Shown: piece by piece, positions 19,977 through 28,003 of the stretch | Layout: every line of letters starts with the position of its first letter | Numbering within the stretch: position 1 is the first letter of the stretch | DNA from: Borrelia sp. HM | GTDB taxonomy: Bacteria > Spirochaetota > Spirochaetia > Borreliales > Borreliaceae | Direction of reading: 5' to 3' | Length of the DNA stretch: 64,000 bases | Assembly (NCBI RefSeq): GCF_019669085.1 | Contig: NZ_AP024401.1 | Span: forward strand, 850,769 to 914,768 | Made by a program: the position numbers and the translations under genes | Notes under the pieces: model-generated | The model's input: the letters and a program-made list of their open reading frames with translations, nothing else | Databases searched by the model: none | Told to the model about the DNA's origin: nothing

Positions 19977-21386
19977 ATGTATGATGTTGACTTAGATAAT
20001 TTAAAGAATGTATTTTTAGTGGGCATAAAGGGTGCTGGGCTTTGTTCACTTGCCTGTTTTTTAAATGATAATGGGTATTTTGTCGAAGGAGTTGATGTTC
20101 CTTGCAGATTTTATACAGAAGATATATTAAATAGTAATAGTATAACTTACTATGAGAATATTTATGAGTTCTCATTAAAGGATTGTAATAGGTCTTATGA
20201 TCTTTTGATATATTCACCAGCTTATGATAAGGATAATTTGAATGTTTTATTAGAAGCACGCGAACTTGGTATTCCTATATTATCTTATCCTGAGATTATT
20301 GGAAAAATTTCTAGTAAGTATTATAGTATTGGTGTTGCAGGTTCTCATGGTAAAACTACTACAACAGCATTTTTAGGTATTTTATTTAGTAATTTAGGAC
20401 TTGAACCTAATGTGATATTAGGTGCTAGTGTTAAAGATTTTGGAGGTAAATCTAGTATTGTTGGTCAAAGCAATATATTTATTGCAGAGACTTGTGAATA
20501 TAGAAATCATTTTTTACACTTTTCACCAAACATGATTGTTCTAACTAATATTGATTATGAGCATGTTGATTTTTTTGAAAGTTATGAAGCTGTTGAAGAT
20601 GTTTTCTTGAAATATATTAATAATTTAAAGCAAAATGGTATATTAATAATTAATGCTGATGAAATTAATTTGCTTAAGATTAAAAATAAAATTTTAAGAA
20701 CAGATATTAAAGTGTTTAGTTTTGGCTTTAGTTCTTTGGCTGATTTTAAAATTGAACGTGTCGAAGTGATAGGTGAGTTTATAAAATTTGATTTTTTAAG
20801 AGGAGTTGATATTAAGTTAAGAACTCCTTTAATGCATAATGTTTTAAATTTTGCAGCAGCACTTTTAGCTTTAAAACTATTTTTAGAAAATAATAAACGA
20901 TTAATATGGGATTTTGATGAACGAATAAAGACAATAGCGAAAAATTATATGGGTATAAAAAGAAGAGTAGAATTTATCATGGAAAAAGATGGAGTTATAT
21001 ATCTTGATGATTATGCTCATCATCCAAAGGAAATTGAAAATACGCTTTTGGGGCTAAAGAATTTTTATAAGGATAGGCGTATTATTTTAGATTTTATGCC
21101 ACATACGTTTACAAGAACAGAAGTTCTTTTTAATGATTTTGTTAAATCTTTAAGTAATGTTGATGTATTAATTTTGCATAATATATATCTTTCGGTAAGA
21201 GAAGATTGTGATCCTGATGAACTCTCTAGAGAACTATTTTTAGCTCTTAAAAATTTAAAACAAAATGTTTATTTTTTTAAAGAAGTAGTGGATTCTGTTA
21301 GTTTTATAAAGGATCTATTAAAGGAAAATGATTTATTTATTACAATGGGGGCTGGTAATAATTTTGTTTTGCATGATTTTTTGTAA
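19977..21386 (+). CDS. murC: UDP-N-acetylmuramate--L-alanine ligase-type enzyme
   Basis: Mur ligase that would add the first amino acid of the peptidoglycan stem peptide. The 469-aa protein has the N-terminal Rossmann motif VGIKGAGLCSLACFL, the ATP-binding loop GVAGSHGKTTTTAF at about 119-132, the central IAETCEYRNHFLHFSPNMIVLTNI segment and the C-terminal YLDDYAHHPKEI motif typical of MurC/Mpl. ATG 19977 follows AAAGG. MurC and the murein-recycling ligase Mpl share these motifs; MurC is favoured because it is the only such gene seen here and is essential, but Mpl cannot be excluded by eye. Confidence 0.88.
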   Translation: MYDVDLDNLKNVFLVGIKGAGLCSLACFLNDNGYFVEGVDVPCRFYTEDILNSNSITYYENIYEFSLKDCNRSYDLLIYSPAYDKDNLNVLLEARELGIPILSYPEIIGKISSKYYSIGVAGSHGKTTTTAFLGILFSNLGLEPNVILGASVKDFGGKSSIVGQSNIFIAETCEYRNHFLHFSPNMIVLTNIDYEHVDFFESYEAVEDVFLKYINNLKQNGILIINADEINLLKIKNKILRTDIKVFSFGFSSLADFKIERVEVIGEFIKFDFLRGVDIKLRTPLMHNVLNFAAALLALKLFLENNKRLIWDFDERIKTIAKNYMGIKRRVEFIMEKDGVIYLDDYAHHPKEIENTLLGLKNFYKDRRIILDFMPHTFTRTEVLFNDFVKSLSNVDVLILHNIYLSVREDCDPDELSRELFLALKNLKQNVYFFKEVVDSVSFIKDLLKENDLFITMGAGNNFVLHDFL

Positions 21387-21398
21387 AAGGTATTTTTA

Positions 21399-22265
21399 AT
21401 GAAGAGTATGACAGGATTTTTTCATTTAGAAAAAATTATTTCAAATTATATGTTTAGTGTTAATTTAAAGTCTTATAATGGTAAATTTTTGGAATTGAAA
21501 TTTAAGTTACCTGAGATTTTATATGCTTATGAGCTTGAGATAAGAAATATAATTTCAAATTATATTAAAAGAGGAAATGTTTTTTTAAGTGTGGGTTATA
21601 AGGAAATAGTTCCAAATATCCATTTTAGTTTAAATCCTCATTATGTTGATGCAATATCTCGTCTTAGAGATAGTTTATTAAATAGTAATTTAAATATTAA
21701 AGATGAATTAAGTTTTGGTGATTTTTTGTCCTTAAGAGGTGCTTTAATTTTTGATGAAAGTCATGTTGATCAAGAAATGATTTATAATGTTTTTAGAGAT
21801 GTTTTAGAAGAAACTTTATTAAGTTATGATAAGAGTAGGATTTTTGAAGGAGAGAATACTAAGGAAGATATAATTTCAATTCTTGTTTTAATACGTAATG
21901 ATTTAGAAATATTAAAAGAATCTCAAAATAGTATAAATAATAAACTTTTTTTAAGCTTAAAGGAAAATTTATCGAAATTAATAGATGATTTTAGTGATAT
22001 TAATATTGCAGAAGAGGCTGCTAAGATGGCAATTCGATTAGATATTAATGAGGAAATAGTAAGATTGTATTCACATATAGATAACTTTTATAAAAATCTT
22101 GAAAATGAAGTATGTGGCAAAGTTTTGGAGTTTATTACTCAAGAAATGCATAGAGAAGTTACAACAATGAGTAGCAAAGCAATTGATCTTGATGTTAGAA
22201 ATCTGGTTTTAAATATGAAATTAAATTTAGAGAAAATCAAAGAACATGTAAGGAATATTGAATGA
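21399..22265 (+). CDS. yicC: YicC/YloC-family endoribonuclease-type protein
   Basis: A 288-aa member of the YicC/YloC family, whose members have been reported as RNA-cleaving enzymes. Recognisable features are the N-terminal MKSMTGFFHLEKI, the SVNLKSYNGKFLELKFKLPE segment, an extended helical middle, and the highly conserved C-terminus GKVLEFITQEMHREVTTMSSKA followed by LDVRNLVLNMKLNLEKIKEHVRNIE. It overlaps the cytidylate-kinase-like gene by 4 nt (ATGA). Confidence 0.93.
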   Translation: MKSMTGFFHLEKIISNYMFSVNLKSYNGKFLELKFKLPEILYAYELEIRNIISNYIKRGNVFLSVGYKEIVPNIHFSLNPHYVDAISRLRDSLLNSNLNIKDELSFGDFLSLRGALIFDESHVDQEMIYNVFRDVLEETLLSYDKSRIFEGENTKEDIISILVLIRNDLEILKESQNSINNKLFLSLKENLSKLIDDFSDINIAEEAAKMAIRLDINEEIVRLYSHIDNFYKNLENEVCGKVLEFITQEMHREVTTMSSKAIDLDVRNLVLNMKLNLEKIKEHVRNIE

Positions 22266-22807
22266 GAATAGCTGTTTCTAGCAAAAGTGGTTGTGGCAAT
22301 ACAACTATTAGTGGAATGCTTGCAAAATATTATGGACTAAAACTTATTAATTATACTTTTCATGATATTGCCAGGGAAAAGGATATGTCTTTTGATAAGT
22401 TTTATGAAAAGGAAATAATAGGTAGAAATGATTATTATTGGGATGAATATCTTGATAGTAAGTTATTAGAACTTTCAAAAGAGGATAATACAGTTCTTGC
22501 ATCTCGTCTTGCAATTTGGCTTTCAAAGAATGCTGATTTAAAGATATATCTTTATGCGAAGATAGAAATTCGAGCAGAGAGAATAATAAACAGAGAAGGT
22601 GGTATGTATTCTGATATTTTAAAAAATACTTTTAATAGGGATTCCAATGATTCAAAGAGATATTTATCTGTATATAATATAAATGTTGATCATTATTTGG
22701 ACGTGGCTGATTTTATAGTTGATACGACTAATAGATCTGCAAATGGAGTTTTTGAATTAATAAAGGATGAAATAGAGAAACGGAATTTATATAAATTAAA
22801 TGAATAA
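22262..22807 (+). CDS. cmk: Cytidylate-kinase-like protein with atypical P-loop
   Basis: A 181-aa nucleoside-monophosphate-kinase-like protein. It begins MRIAVSSKSGCGNTTISGML, so the Walker A loop reads SGCGNTT where a lysine would normally follow the second Gly. It then has LKLINYTFHDIAREK and the LID/R-rich region IYLYAKIEIRAERIINREGG ... DSKRYLSVYNINVDHYLDVADFIVDT, the pattern of the short, archaeal-like cytidylate kinase family. If active it would phosphorylate CMP/dCMP. The missing P-loop Lys makes activity uncertain. It is coupled by ATGA to yicC and followed by rpoZ. Confidence 0.72.
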   Translation: MRIAVSSKSGCGNTTISGMLAKYYGLKLINYTFHDIAREKDMSFDKFYEKEIIGRNDYYWDEYLDSKLLELSKEDNTVLASRLAIWLSKNADLKIYLYAKIEIRAERIINREGGMYSDILKNTFNRDSNDSKRYLSVYNINVDHYLDVADFIVDTTNRSANGVFELIKDEIEKRNLYKLNE

Positions 22808-22825
22808 TTAAGGAGATGTTTGAAA

Positions 22826-23023
22826 ATGAAAATACCTTTAAAGGATATACAAGATTTTAGTGGTAATTATTACGAGCTTGTTATGGCAGTAATAGTTCGT
22901 ACAGAACAGATTGTTGAGCAAATTTCTTTGGCAGAGCATGCTATTTCTGATGAAAGAGTAGTAGCTAATGCTTTTAATGATATTTTGACAGGTAAATATA
23001 CATATTCAATTGAAGAAAAATAA
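22826..23023 (+). CDS. rpoZ: RNA polymerase omega subunit
   Basis: A ~65-aa protein with the omega-subunit pattern: [27 protein letters not shown] near the N-terminus and a short C-terminal [17 protein letters not shown]. Omega binds the beta' C-terminus and assists RNA polymerase assembly. AAGGAG at 22810-22815 serves either TTG 22820 (spacer 4) or ATG 22826 (spacer 10); I use the ATG. It overlaps miaA by 14 nt. Confidence 0.82.
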   Translation: MKIPLKDIQDFSGNYYELVMAVIVRTEQIVEQISLAEHAISDERVVANAFNDILTGKYTYSIEEK

Positions 23024-23912
23024 GATAGTTTTTATATTTGGTCCTACCAGTGTAGGTAAAAGTGACATTTTATTCAATTTTCCTAAAGATGTTGCTGAGG
23101 TAATTAATGTAGATTCTATTCAAGTGTATAAGGAGTTTGATATTGCTTCTTGTAAACCCAGTCTTGAGTTAAGATCCCATATAAGACATCATTTAGTAGA
23201 TTTTTTGGAGCCAACCCAAGAATATACTCTTGGATTATTTTATAAAGAGGCATGTCAAATAATAGAAAATTTAAAAAAGCAAAGAAAGATTCCCATATTT
23301 GTGGGTGGTTCTGCTTTTTATTTTAAACATTTAAAGGATGGACTGCCTGAAACTCCAGCTGTTTCTTCTGAAGTGAGAATTTATGTAAACAATCTTTTAG
23401 CTACAAGGGGAAAAAATTTCCTTTTAGAGGAACTTAAGAGAGTGGACTTTAATAGATATGAATCAATAAGTAAAAATGATATTTATAGGATTAAAAGATC
23501 ACTTGAAGTTTATTATCAGACAGGTATTTCAATTAGTCAATTTTTAAACAAAGGTCAAAAGATTGAAAATATCTTGGCCATTGGTTTGATAAGACCTATA
23601 GATGAAATGAAGTCTAGGATAATATCTAGGGTAAATAATATGGTTGATTGTGGTTTGCTTGAAGAGATTAAGAGATTATTAGGCAAAGGATACAATGAAT
23701 CAACTCCGGCTTTTAAAGGGATAGGATATCGTGAATTTTTGTTTTGGAAAGGTAGACCTTATTATATGTTAAGTGATATAATAAACTTGATAATTAAAAA
23801 TTCATTTTTATATGTGAAAAGGCAGATGACTTTTTTTGATAAGATTCCTAATGTTTTATGGTTTCATCCAGATGATGACTTAAAAGACATTTTGGATTTA
23901 ATTTTTGTATAA
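23010..23912 (+). CDS. miaA: tRNA dimethylallyltransferase MiaA
   Basis: MiaA prenylates A37 of tRNAs that read UNN codons. The 300-aa protein begins [20 protein letters not shown] with the P-loop at about residues 11-18. Next come [59 protein letters not shown], and the late [14 protein letters not shown]. The start is TTG 23010 inside rpoZ, implying coupling. A small basic gene follows 16 nt after the stop. Confidence 0.96.
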   Translation: MKKNKIVFIFGPTSVGKSDILFNFPKDVAEVINVDSIQVYKEFDIASCKPSLELRSHIRHHLVDFLEPTQEYTLGLFYKEACQIIENLKKQRKIPIFVGGSAFYFKHLKDGLPETPAVSSEVRIYVNNLLATRGKNFLLEELKRVDFNRYESISKNDIYRIKRSLEVYYQTGISISQFLNKGQKIENILAIGLIRPIDEMKSRIISRVNNMVDCGLLEEIKRLLGKGYNESTPAFKGIGYREFLFWKGRPYYMLSDIINLIIKNSFLYVKRQMTFFDKIPNVLWFHPDDDLKDILDLIFV

Positions 23913-23928
23913 TAAGGAGATATAGGGC

Positions 23929-24024
23929 GTGCCTTGCGGAAGAAAAAGAAAATTACAAAAAATATCTACTCATAAGCGAAAAAAGAAGAGAAGAAAAAAT
24001 AGACATAAGAAAAAGAATAAATAA
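23929..24024 (+). CDS. 31-aa basic protein, AURKAIP1/COX24 (mS38/bS22-like) family
   Basis: A GTG-initiated 31-codon gene, GTG 23929 to TAA 24022-24024, with AAGGAG at 23914-23919 and a 9-nt spacer. The product begins MPCGRKRKLQKISTHKRKKK and continues with Arg/Lys/His/Asn to the end; about two thirds of residues are basic. This matches the pattern of the AURKAIP1/COX24 domain family, whose mitochondrial member (mS38) and short bacterial relatives are ribosomal small-subunit proteins. It is last in the miaA operon and is followed 5 nt later by a strong terminator hairpin. Very short genes of this kind are often missed in annotation. Family call is by eye. Confidence 0.78.
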   Translation: MPCGRKRKLQKISTHKRKKKRRKNRHKKKNK

Positions 24025-24029
24025 TATTT

Positions 24030-24060
24030 AATGTTAGTTAGTTATTTGCTAACTAACATT
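24030..24060. terminator. Intrinsic terminator after the miaA operon
   Basis: AATGTTAGTTAG (24030-24041) and CTAACTAACATT (24049-24060) form a perfect 12-bp stem with a 7-nt loop, followed by a short T-rich run (TTTTGCTTT). It lies between convergent transcription units (the small basic gene and the minus-strand lipoprotein gene ending at 24081), so it may act in both directions. Confidence 0.8.
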
Positions 24061-24080
24061 TTGCTTTGTGTTATGTTGAA

Positions 24081-24440
24081 CTATTTAATTATAATGTTAT
24101 CTATTATGTTGATGTCTTTGCTAAATAGATATCCTTTTTTTCCTTTATAACTTACTAAGATCCATTTGCCTTTAATTCCATGCTTTTCTGTGTTTTGCAT
24201 GATTTTTTCGATTTTGACTATTTCATTTTTTCTAATTATTGTTAGATAGTTATAATTGTTACTGTCTATTTTCGTTGTATTATTTAAAATAACATAATTT
24301 TTTGTTACTATTCCCATTTTTATTGAAAATCCTAATATACTGCTTTTGGGCAAATTGAATTTTTCTATTAAGGACAATTCTGATTTTTTATTGCATGTTA
24401 AAAATATTATAGAAATTAAGGGTAGAAATTTTACTTTCAT
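24081..24440 (-). CDS. Small predicted lipoprotein, SH3-like
   Basis: A 119-aa protein starting MKVKFLPLISIIFLTCNKKSE; the hydrophobic stretch ends in FLTC, a plausible lipobox with Cys at residue 16. The remainder has short beta-rich segments (NYNYLTIIRKNEIVKIEKIMQ, KGKWILVSYKGKKGYLFSKDI) reminiscent of bacterial SH3-like domains, in which the WILVSYKGKKGYL strand pair is typical. Function unknown. It is divergent from the gene at 24533 with a 92-bp promoter region between them. Confidence 0.7.
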   Translation of the reverse strand: MKVKFLPLISIIFLTCNKKSELSLIEKFNLPKSSILGFSIKMGIVTKNYVILNNTTKIDSNNYNYLTIIRKNEIVKIEKIMQNTEKHGIKGKWILVSYKGKKGYLFSKDINIIDNIIIK

Positions 24441-24474
24441 AAGTTTCTTCTATATTATATATTATATATATTAC

Positions 24475-24503
24475 TTGATATACATGTGTATTAATCACAT
24501 AAT
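24475..24503 (+). promoter_or_regulatory. Probable sigma-70 promoter for the gene at 24533
   Basis: TTGATA at 24475-24480 and CATAAT at 24498-24503 are separated by 17 nt, about 30 bp upstream of ATG 24533 in the divergent intergenic region. The opposite strand has several TATAAT-like blocks (24455-24470) that may serve the divergent lipoprotein gene. Confidence 0.55.
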
Positions 24504-24532
24504 GTTTTTTTTATAAAGTTTGGGGATTATCA

Positions 24533-25084
24533 ATGAAAAAGTGTATTTTTGTGTTATTTTTGTTTTTTCCTTCAAGTATTTTCATATTTTCATATCCATT
24601 GTCTTTTGGAGGGGGGATATCTTATCAATTTACTCATTATACTATTAGTAAAAGTGATATAGGTGAGTTTGTAAAAAATGATAATAGGATAGACAATGGA
24701 ATGAATTTAAATTTGTTTTTTGATGCTAATTATTTTATTTTAGATTTTTCTTATAAAGAGGCTTTTTTATCTAGTCATCATAGTAGATATTTTGCTTTTG
24801 GACTTTATGGGATTTATCCAATGGTTTTTAATGAATATGTTAGAACATTATTTCCTTTGCTTGGTCTTAAGTATACAATTGATTTAAGCCCTAAAAGGCT
24901 AGATTTGTTGTTTTTGTCTTTGGGTCTTGCTACAGATCTTTTTATTCCTGAGGTTGAAGGACTCTATATTAGACCTTTATTTATGCTTTCAATTTCACCT
25001 ACTTCTTTGTCTGTAAATAAATTTTTTTCATTGACAACTGAAATTACTCTTGGAATTAATATTGGTTGGAAATTTCTTAATTAA
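24533..25084 (+). CDS. Predicted secreted/outer-membrane beta-barrel-like protein
   Basis: A 183-aa protein with a signal peptide (MKKCIFVLFLFFPSSIFIFSYPLSFG) followed by alternating hydrophobic/aromatic strands (GGGISYQFTHYTISKSDIG, LFFDANYFILDFSYKEAF, YFAFGLYGIYPMVF, LLFLSLGLATDLFIPEVEG, LTTEITLGINIGWKFLN). This pattern suggests a small periplasmic or outer-membrane beta-barrel; the C-terminus ends in WKFLN rather than a canonical terminal Phe. No family was recognised. Its stop shares TTAA with the stop of the convergent gene. Confidence 0.65.
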   Translation: MKKCIFVLFLFFPSSIFIFSYPLSFGGGISYQFTHYTISKSDIGEFVKNDNRIDNGMNLNLFFDANYFILDFSYKEAFLSSHHSRYFAFGLYGIYPMVFNEYVRTLFPLLGLKYTIDLSPKRLDLLFLSLGLATDLFIPEVEGLYIRPLFMLSISPTSLSVNKFFSLTTEITLGINIGWKFLN

Positions 25085-25869
25085 TCAGGTAGCTTTATAC
25101 CTAAGTGAAAAGGTACTATTCTCTCTTGGCCAAAAAAATTAGATGTAGAATTAAGTTTGTGAGAAAAATTGTTAGATTTTATTACAAGTGTGCTTGAACC
25201 ACCTCCATCTAAATTAATGGTATTTATAATACCATAACTTAATGATAGATCGATTGCTTCATTTAATGAGATTCCTTTGCTATTGTTAGTACCCCTTCCT
25301 TCAACTGTTATAAGATATAAGTGTTTATTGCCTTTGTCAGCACCTATTATTGTTCTTGGGTGTTTATTTTCTTTAAAATGTTTAATATATTTTCCATTTT
25401 TAATCAACGAAAAGAAACCACTAAAACCATAATCAGAATTTTTGATTTCTTCTTGTTTAGGATTTAAAATAATCTGATTATCTTTGATTATAATTATTCC
25501 TTGATTTTTTTTTGCATTGGATATTATTTGTTTTTCATATATATATAAGCCATTGGGATAGAAGATGTTTCCTTTGATTTCATATGGGCTAGTGTTAATA
25601 GCAATATCTACTTTATTAGAAAGTAAGAATTGACTTGTTGTTTGTCCTTTAAAGTGATAACTATTCTTTTTTGCATCATAAATAGGTTTTGATATTATGA
25701 ACTTTAAATTTTGATTTTTGATTTTAACAATCACATAATTGCTTTCTTTGAAAGACCCTTTGATTATTTCGTATCTCATGTTTATATCTTTTGAATGAAG
25801 TGATTTTTGTAATGGAAAGATGATTGATATGAAGAGCAATATTGTTAAATGTAAGGTTTTTTTATTCAT
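25081..25869 (-). CDS. Exported phosphodiester-glycosidase-like (NAGPA-domain) protein
   Basis: A 262-aa protein with a signal peptide (KTLHLTILLFISIIFPLQKSLHS). The C-terminal two thirds resemble the NAGPA/phosphodiester glycosidase domain also seen in exopolysaccharide-associated proteins. It has GFFSLIKNGKYIKHFKENKHPRTIIGADKGNKHLYLITVEGRG and the hallmark GISLNEAIDLSLSYGIINTINLDGGGSSTLV, where LDGGGSST is the most conserved motif. Activity would be on sugar-phosphodiesters in the periplasm or cell wall; substrate unknown. The start overlaps the upstream gene by 8 nt, so the two minus-strand genes are probably one unit. Confidence 0.78.
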   Translation of the reverse strand: MNKKTLHLTILLFISIIFPLQKSLHSKDINMRYEIIKGSFKESNYVIVKIKNQNLKFIISKPIYDAKKNSYHFKGQTTSQFLLSNKVDIAINTSPYEIKGNIFYPNGLYIYEKQIISNAKKNQGIIIIKDNQIILNPKQEEIKNSDYGFSGFFSLIKNGKYIKHFKENKHPRTIIGADKGNKHLYLITVEGRGTNNSKGISLNEAIDLSLSYGIINTINLDGGGSSTLVIKSNNFSHKLNSTSNFFGQERIVPFHLGIKLPD

Positions 25870-26374
25870 TTCTTTTTAGTTTATAGGCATAAATACTTTT
25901 AGGATAATTTTTTAAAATTATGTTTTTTATCTTCAACGATATTTTATCATTTTTTATTTTTGCAATATTATATAGTTGGTAAATTATTTTTATGTCTAGA
26001 GCTTTATATCTTTCTAAAATTTCATTAATTTCATTTTCCCTTATATGATCTTCATTAATGATGAGTTTTAATAGCAGTATTTCATTTTGTTTATTTTTAT
26101 CTTTGGGTTCTTTCATCTTGTTTAAAAAATTATTGGCTTCTTCATATTTTTTTATTTTAAGCAAGTATTTTGTCATGAGTAAATAATAGTACTCCAAGTC
26201 CAAGTTTTTAATTTCATTTATTGTTTCAAGTTCTTTTGGTAAGTTATTGTTTAAATTATATAGCATATATAATTTATTTAGTTTTTCAAAACTTTTTTTA
26301 TCTGTGCAGTATGTTGAAATAATAGGAATCATTAATAAATAAAATAGCAACATTATAAATAATATAATATTCAT
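25862..26374 (-). CDS. Membrane-anchored helical protein, unknown function
   Basis: A 170-aa protein with an N-terminal hydrophobic anchor (IILFIMLLFYLLMIPIIS) followed by charged helical segments rich in Asn, Lys and Glu (KYEEANNFLNKMKEPKDKNKQNE, YQLYNIAKIKNDKISLKIKN). Repeated helix-turn-helix spacing suggests a TPR-like fold, but no clear motif is visible. It is coupled by 8 nt to the glycosidase-like gene. I do not recognise it. Confidence 0.6.
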   Translation of the reverse strand: MNIILFIMLLFYLLMIPIISTYCTDKKSFEKLNKLYMLYNLNNNLPKELETINEIKNLDLEYYYLLMTKYLLKIKKYEEANNFLNKMKEPKDKNKQNEILLLKLIINEDHIRENEINEILERYKALDIKIIYQLYNIAKIKNDKISLKIKNIILKNYPKSIYAYKLKRNE

Positions 26375-26409
26375 ATGACTTATTTAAATCAGTATACTCT
26401 TTTTTAAAG

Positions 26410-26449
26410 AGAATAAGAAGAAATGAGTGAAATTTTTTCTTCTTATTCT
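26410..26449 (-). terminator. Probable terminator of the PTS gene
   Basis: A 14-bp perfect inverted repeat (26410-26423 with 26436-26449) encloses a 12-nt loop just past the end of the PTS permease gene on the minus strand. The sequence following the stem on that strand is CTTTAAAAAA, a weak T-run, so efficiency is uncertain. Confidence 0.55.
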
Positions 26450-26459
26450 TCTTTATAAT

Positions 26460-27887
26460 TTAAATTTTAGATTTTATGTAATTTGAAATTTGTTCAGATT
26501 TTGCTCCAAATATTGCTTGAGCTTGATTTCCTGATGTAATTATCATTCCTGTAGCTCCAATTTTTAGCATTAAGTTTTGGTTTAATAATGAGGTAGATTT
26601 TACATCGACTCTGAGTCGTGTAAAACATGCATCTACATCTATGATATTATCAATTCCCCCAAGAGCTTGAATGACTTTTTCAAATTCTTCGTTTTTAAGG
26701 AAATTAAACGTTATTTTTTCCGTCGTCTCTTGTTCACGGCCAGGTGTTTTAATATTAAATATTTTTATTAGTGTGATAAAAATAGTGAAATAAACAATTC
26801 CAATGACAAGCCCTATTGGGACTATTAGTAGCGCATTTGTTGATTTTGGGAACATCAAGAAGTAGTCTATTATTCCTGCTGAGAGTGCAAATGCTATACG
26901 TATTCCAAATATATTAGTAATAATTAATGATATTCCAGTTAAGATGGCATGTATTAAATAAAGTAAAGGTGCTATTAACATAAAAGTATATTCTATTGGT
27001 TCTGTAATGCCTGTTAGAAATGAGGTGAGTGCTGCTGAGAAGAGAATACCACCTATCTCTTTTCTTTTTTCCTTTTTGGATGTTAAGTACATTGCAAGAG
27101 CTGCACCTGGTAATCCAAATAACATAATTGGATACATTCCTGATGTAAATATTCCAGCATTTGGATCCCCATTTAAATATCTTGTAATTTCTCCTTGAAC
27201 TATGTTGCCATCGTTTGTAGTATATTCTCCAAGTACAAAATATACTAAGGTGTTTAAAAGTTGATGTAAGCCAGTTATTATGAGTAATCTATTTAGGAAG
27301 CCAAATATAAATAATCCTATATTTCCGGCTTCTATCATCCAGATTCCAATCTGATTAATAGTTATTTGTAGTGGTGCCCATAAAAACCCAAATATTGCGG
27401 AGAGTATTGCACAAAGTATTCCATTAGATATTGGTACCAATCTTTGTCCTGAAAAAAATCCTAGAAATTGTGGCATTTTATAGTTTACTACTTTGTCACT
27501 AAGATTGGCTGAGCTTATACCTGTAATAATACCCCCTAAAACTGACATGTTGACAGGTTCTAATTTTCCATTAATGGTTATTGTAAATGTAGATAGTCCT
27601 GCATTAAAAATTAGATATCCTACAGCACCCCCTAGTGCTGCTGCTGCTTTATTATTTTGAGATAATCCCATTCCAGTTCCAATTGCAAATAATATTGGTA
27701 AGTTTCCAAGAATAGCACTTCCTGATTGTTCCATTAATTTACCTATTTGTATCATTGTGTTGGAAGTTTGTATAGTTGCTATTATCAAATGTCCAAATCC
27801 AAGTAAAATACCAGCAATTGGTAAGATAGCTGCAGGAGTTTGTAAGGCTTTTCCAAGATTTTGCATATTTTTCATTAAATTATTCAT
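26460..27887 (-). CDS. PTS permease, glucose/N-acetylglucosamine family IICB
   Basis: A 475-aa sugar phosphotransferase permease. The IIC part has about ten hydrophobic segments and family motifs (LGKALQTPAAILPIAGILLGFG, NNKAAAALGGAVGYL, the substrate-site-like FFSGQRLVPI, GLHQLLNTLVYF, FLTGITEPIEYTFM). The C-terminal IIB domain (from ~400) contains IDVDACFTRLRVDV, with the phospho-accepting Cys. No IIA domain is fused. The family covers glucose, GlcNAc and maltose-type systems; the sugar cannot be fixed from sequence. GGAGG lies just before the ATG. It separates the small envelope genes from hrpA. Confidence 0.88.
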   Translation of the reverse strand: MNNLMKNMQNLGKALQTPAAILPIAGILLGFGHLIIATIQTSNTMIQIGKLMEQSGSAILGNLPILFAIGTGMGLSQNNKAAAALGGAVGYLIFNAGLSTFTITINGKLEPVNMSVLGGIITGISSANLSDKVVNYKMPQFLGFFSGQRLVPISNGILCAILSAIFGFLWAPLQITINQIGIWMIEAGNIGLFIFGFLNRLLIITGLHQLLNTLVYFVLGEYTTNDGNIVQGEITRYLNGDPNAGIFTSGMYPIMLFGLPGAALAMYLTSKKEKRKEIGGILFSAALTSFLTGITEPIEYTFMLIAPLLYLIHAILTGISLIITNIFGIRIAFALSAGIIDYFLMFPKSTNALLIVPIGLVIGIVYFTIFITLIKIFNIKTPGREQETTEKITFNFLKNEEFEKVIQALGGIDNIIDVDACFTRLRVDVKSTSLLNQNLMLKIGATGMIITSGNQAQAIFGAKSEQISNYIKSKI

Positions 27888-28003
27888 GTTTAACCTCCCA
27901 TTTATTATACTGTTCGTTATTATATTTTAATTTTAAATCTGACACCTTATTTTAAATTTTGTTGATTTTATTGTTTTAACTGTGATGTGTAATTTTTAAA
28001 TTT

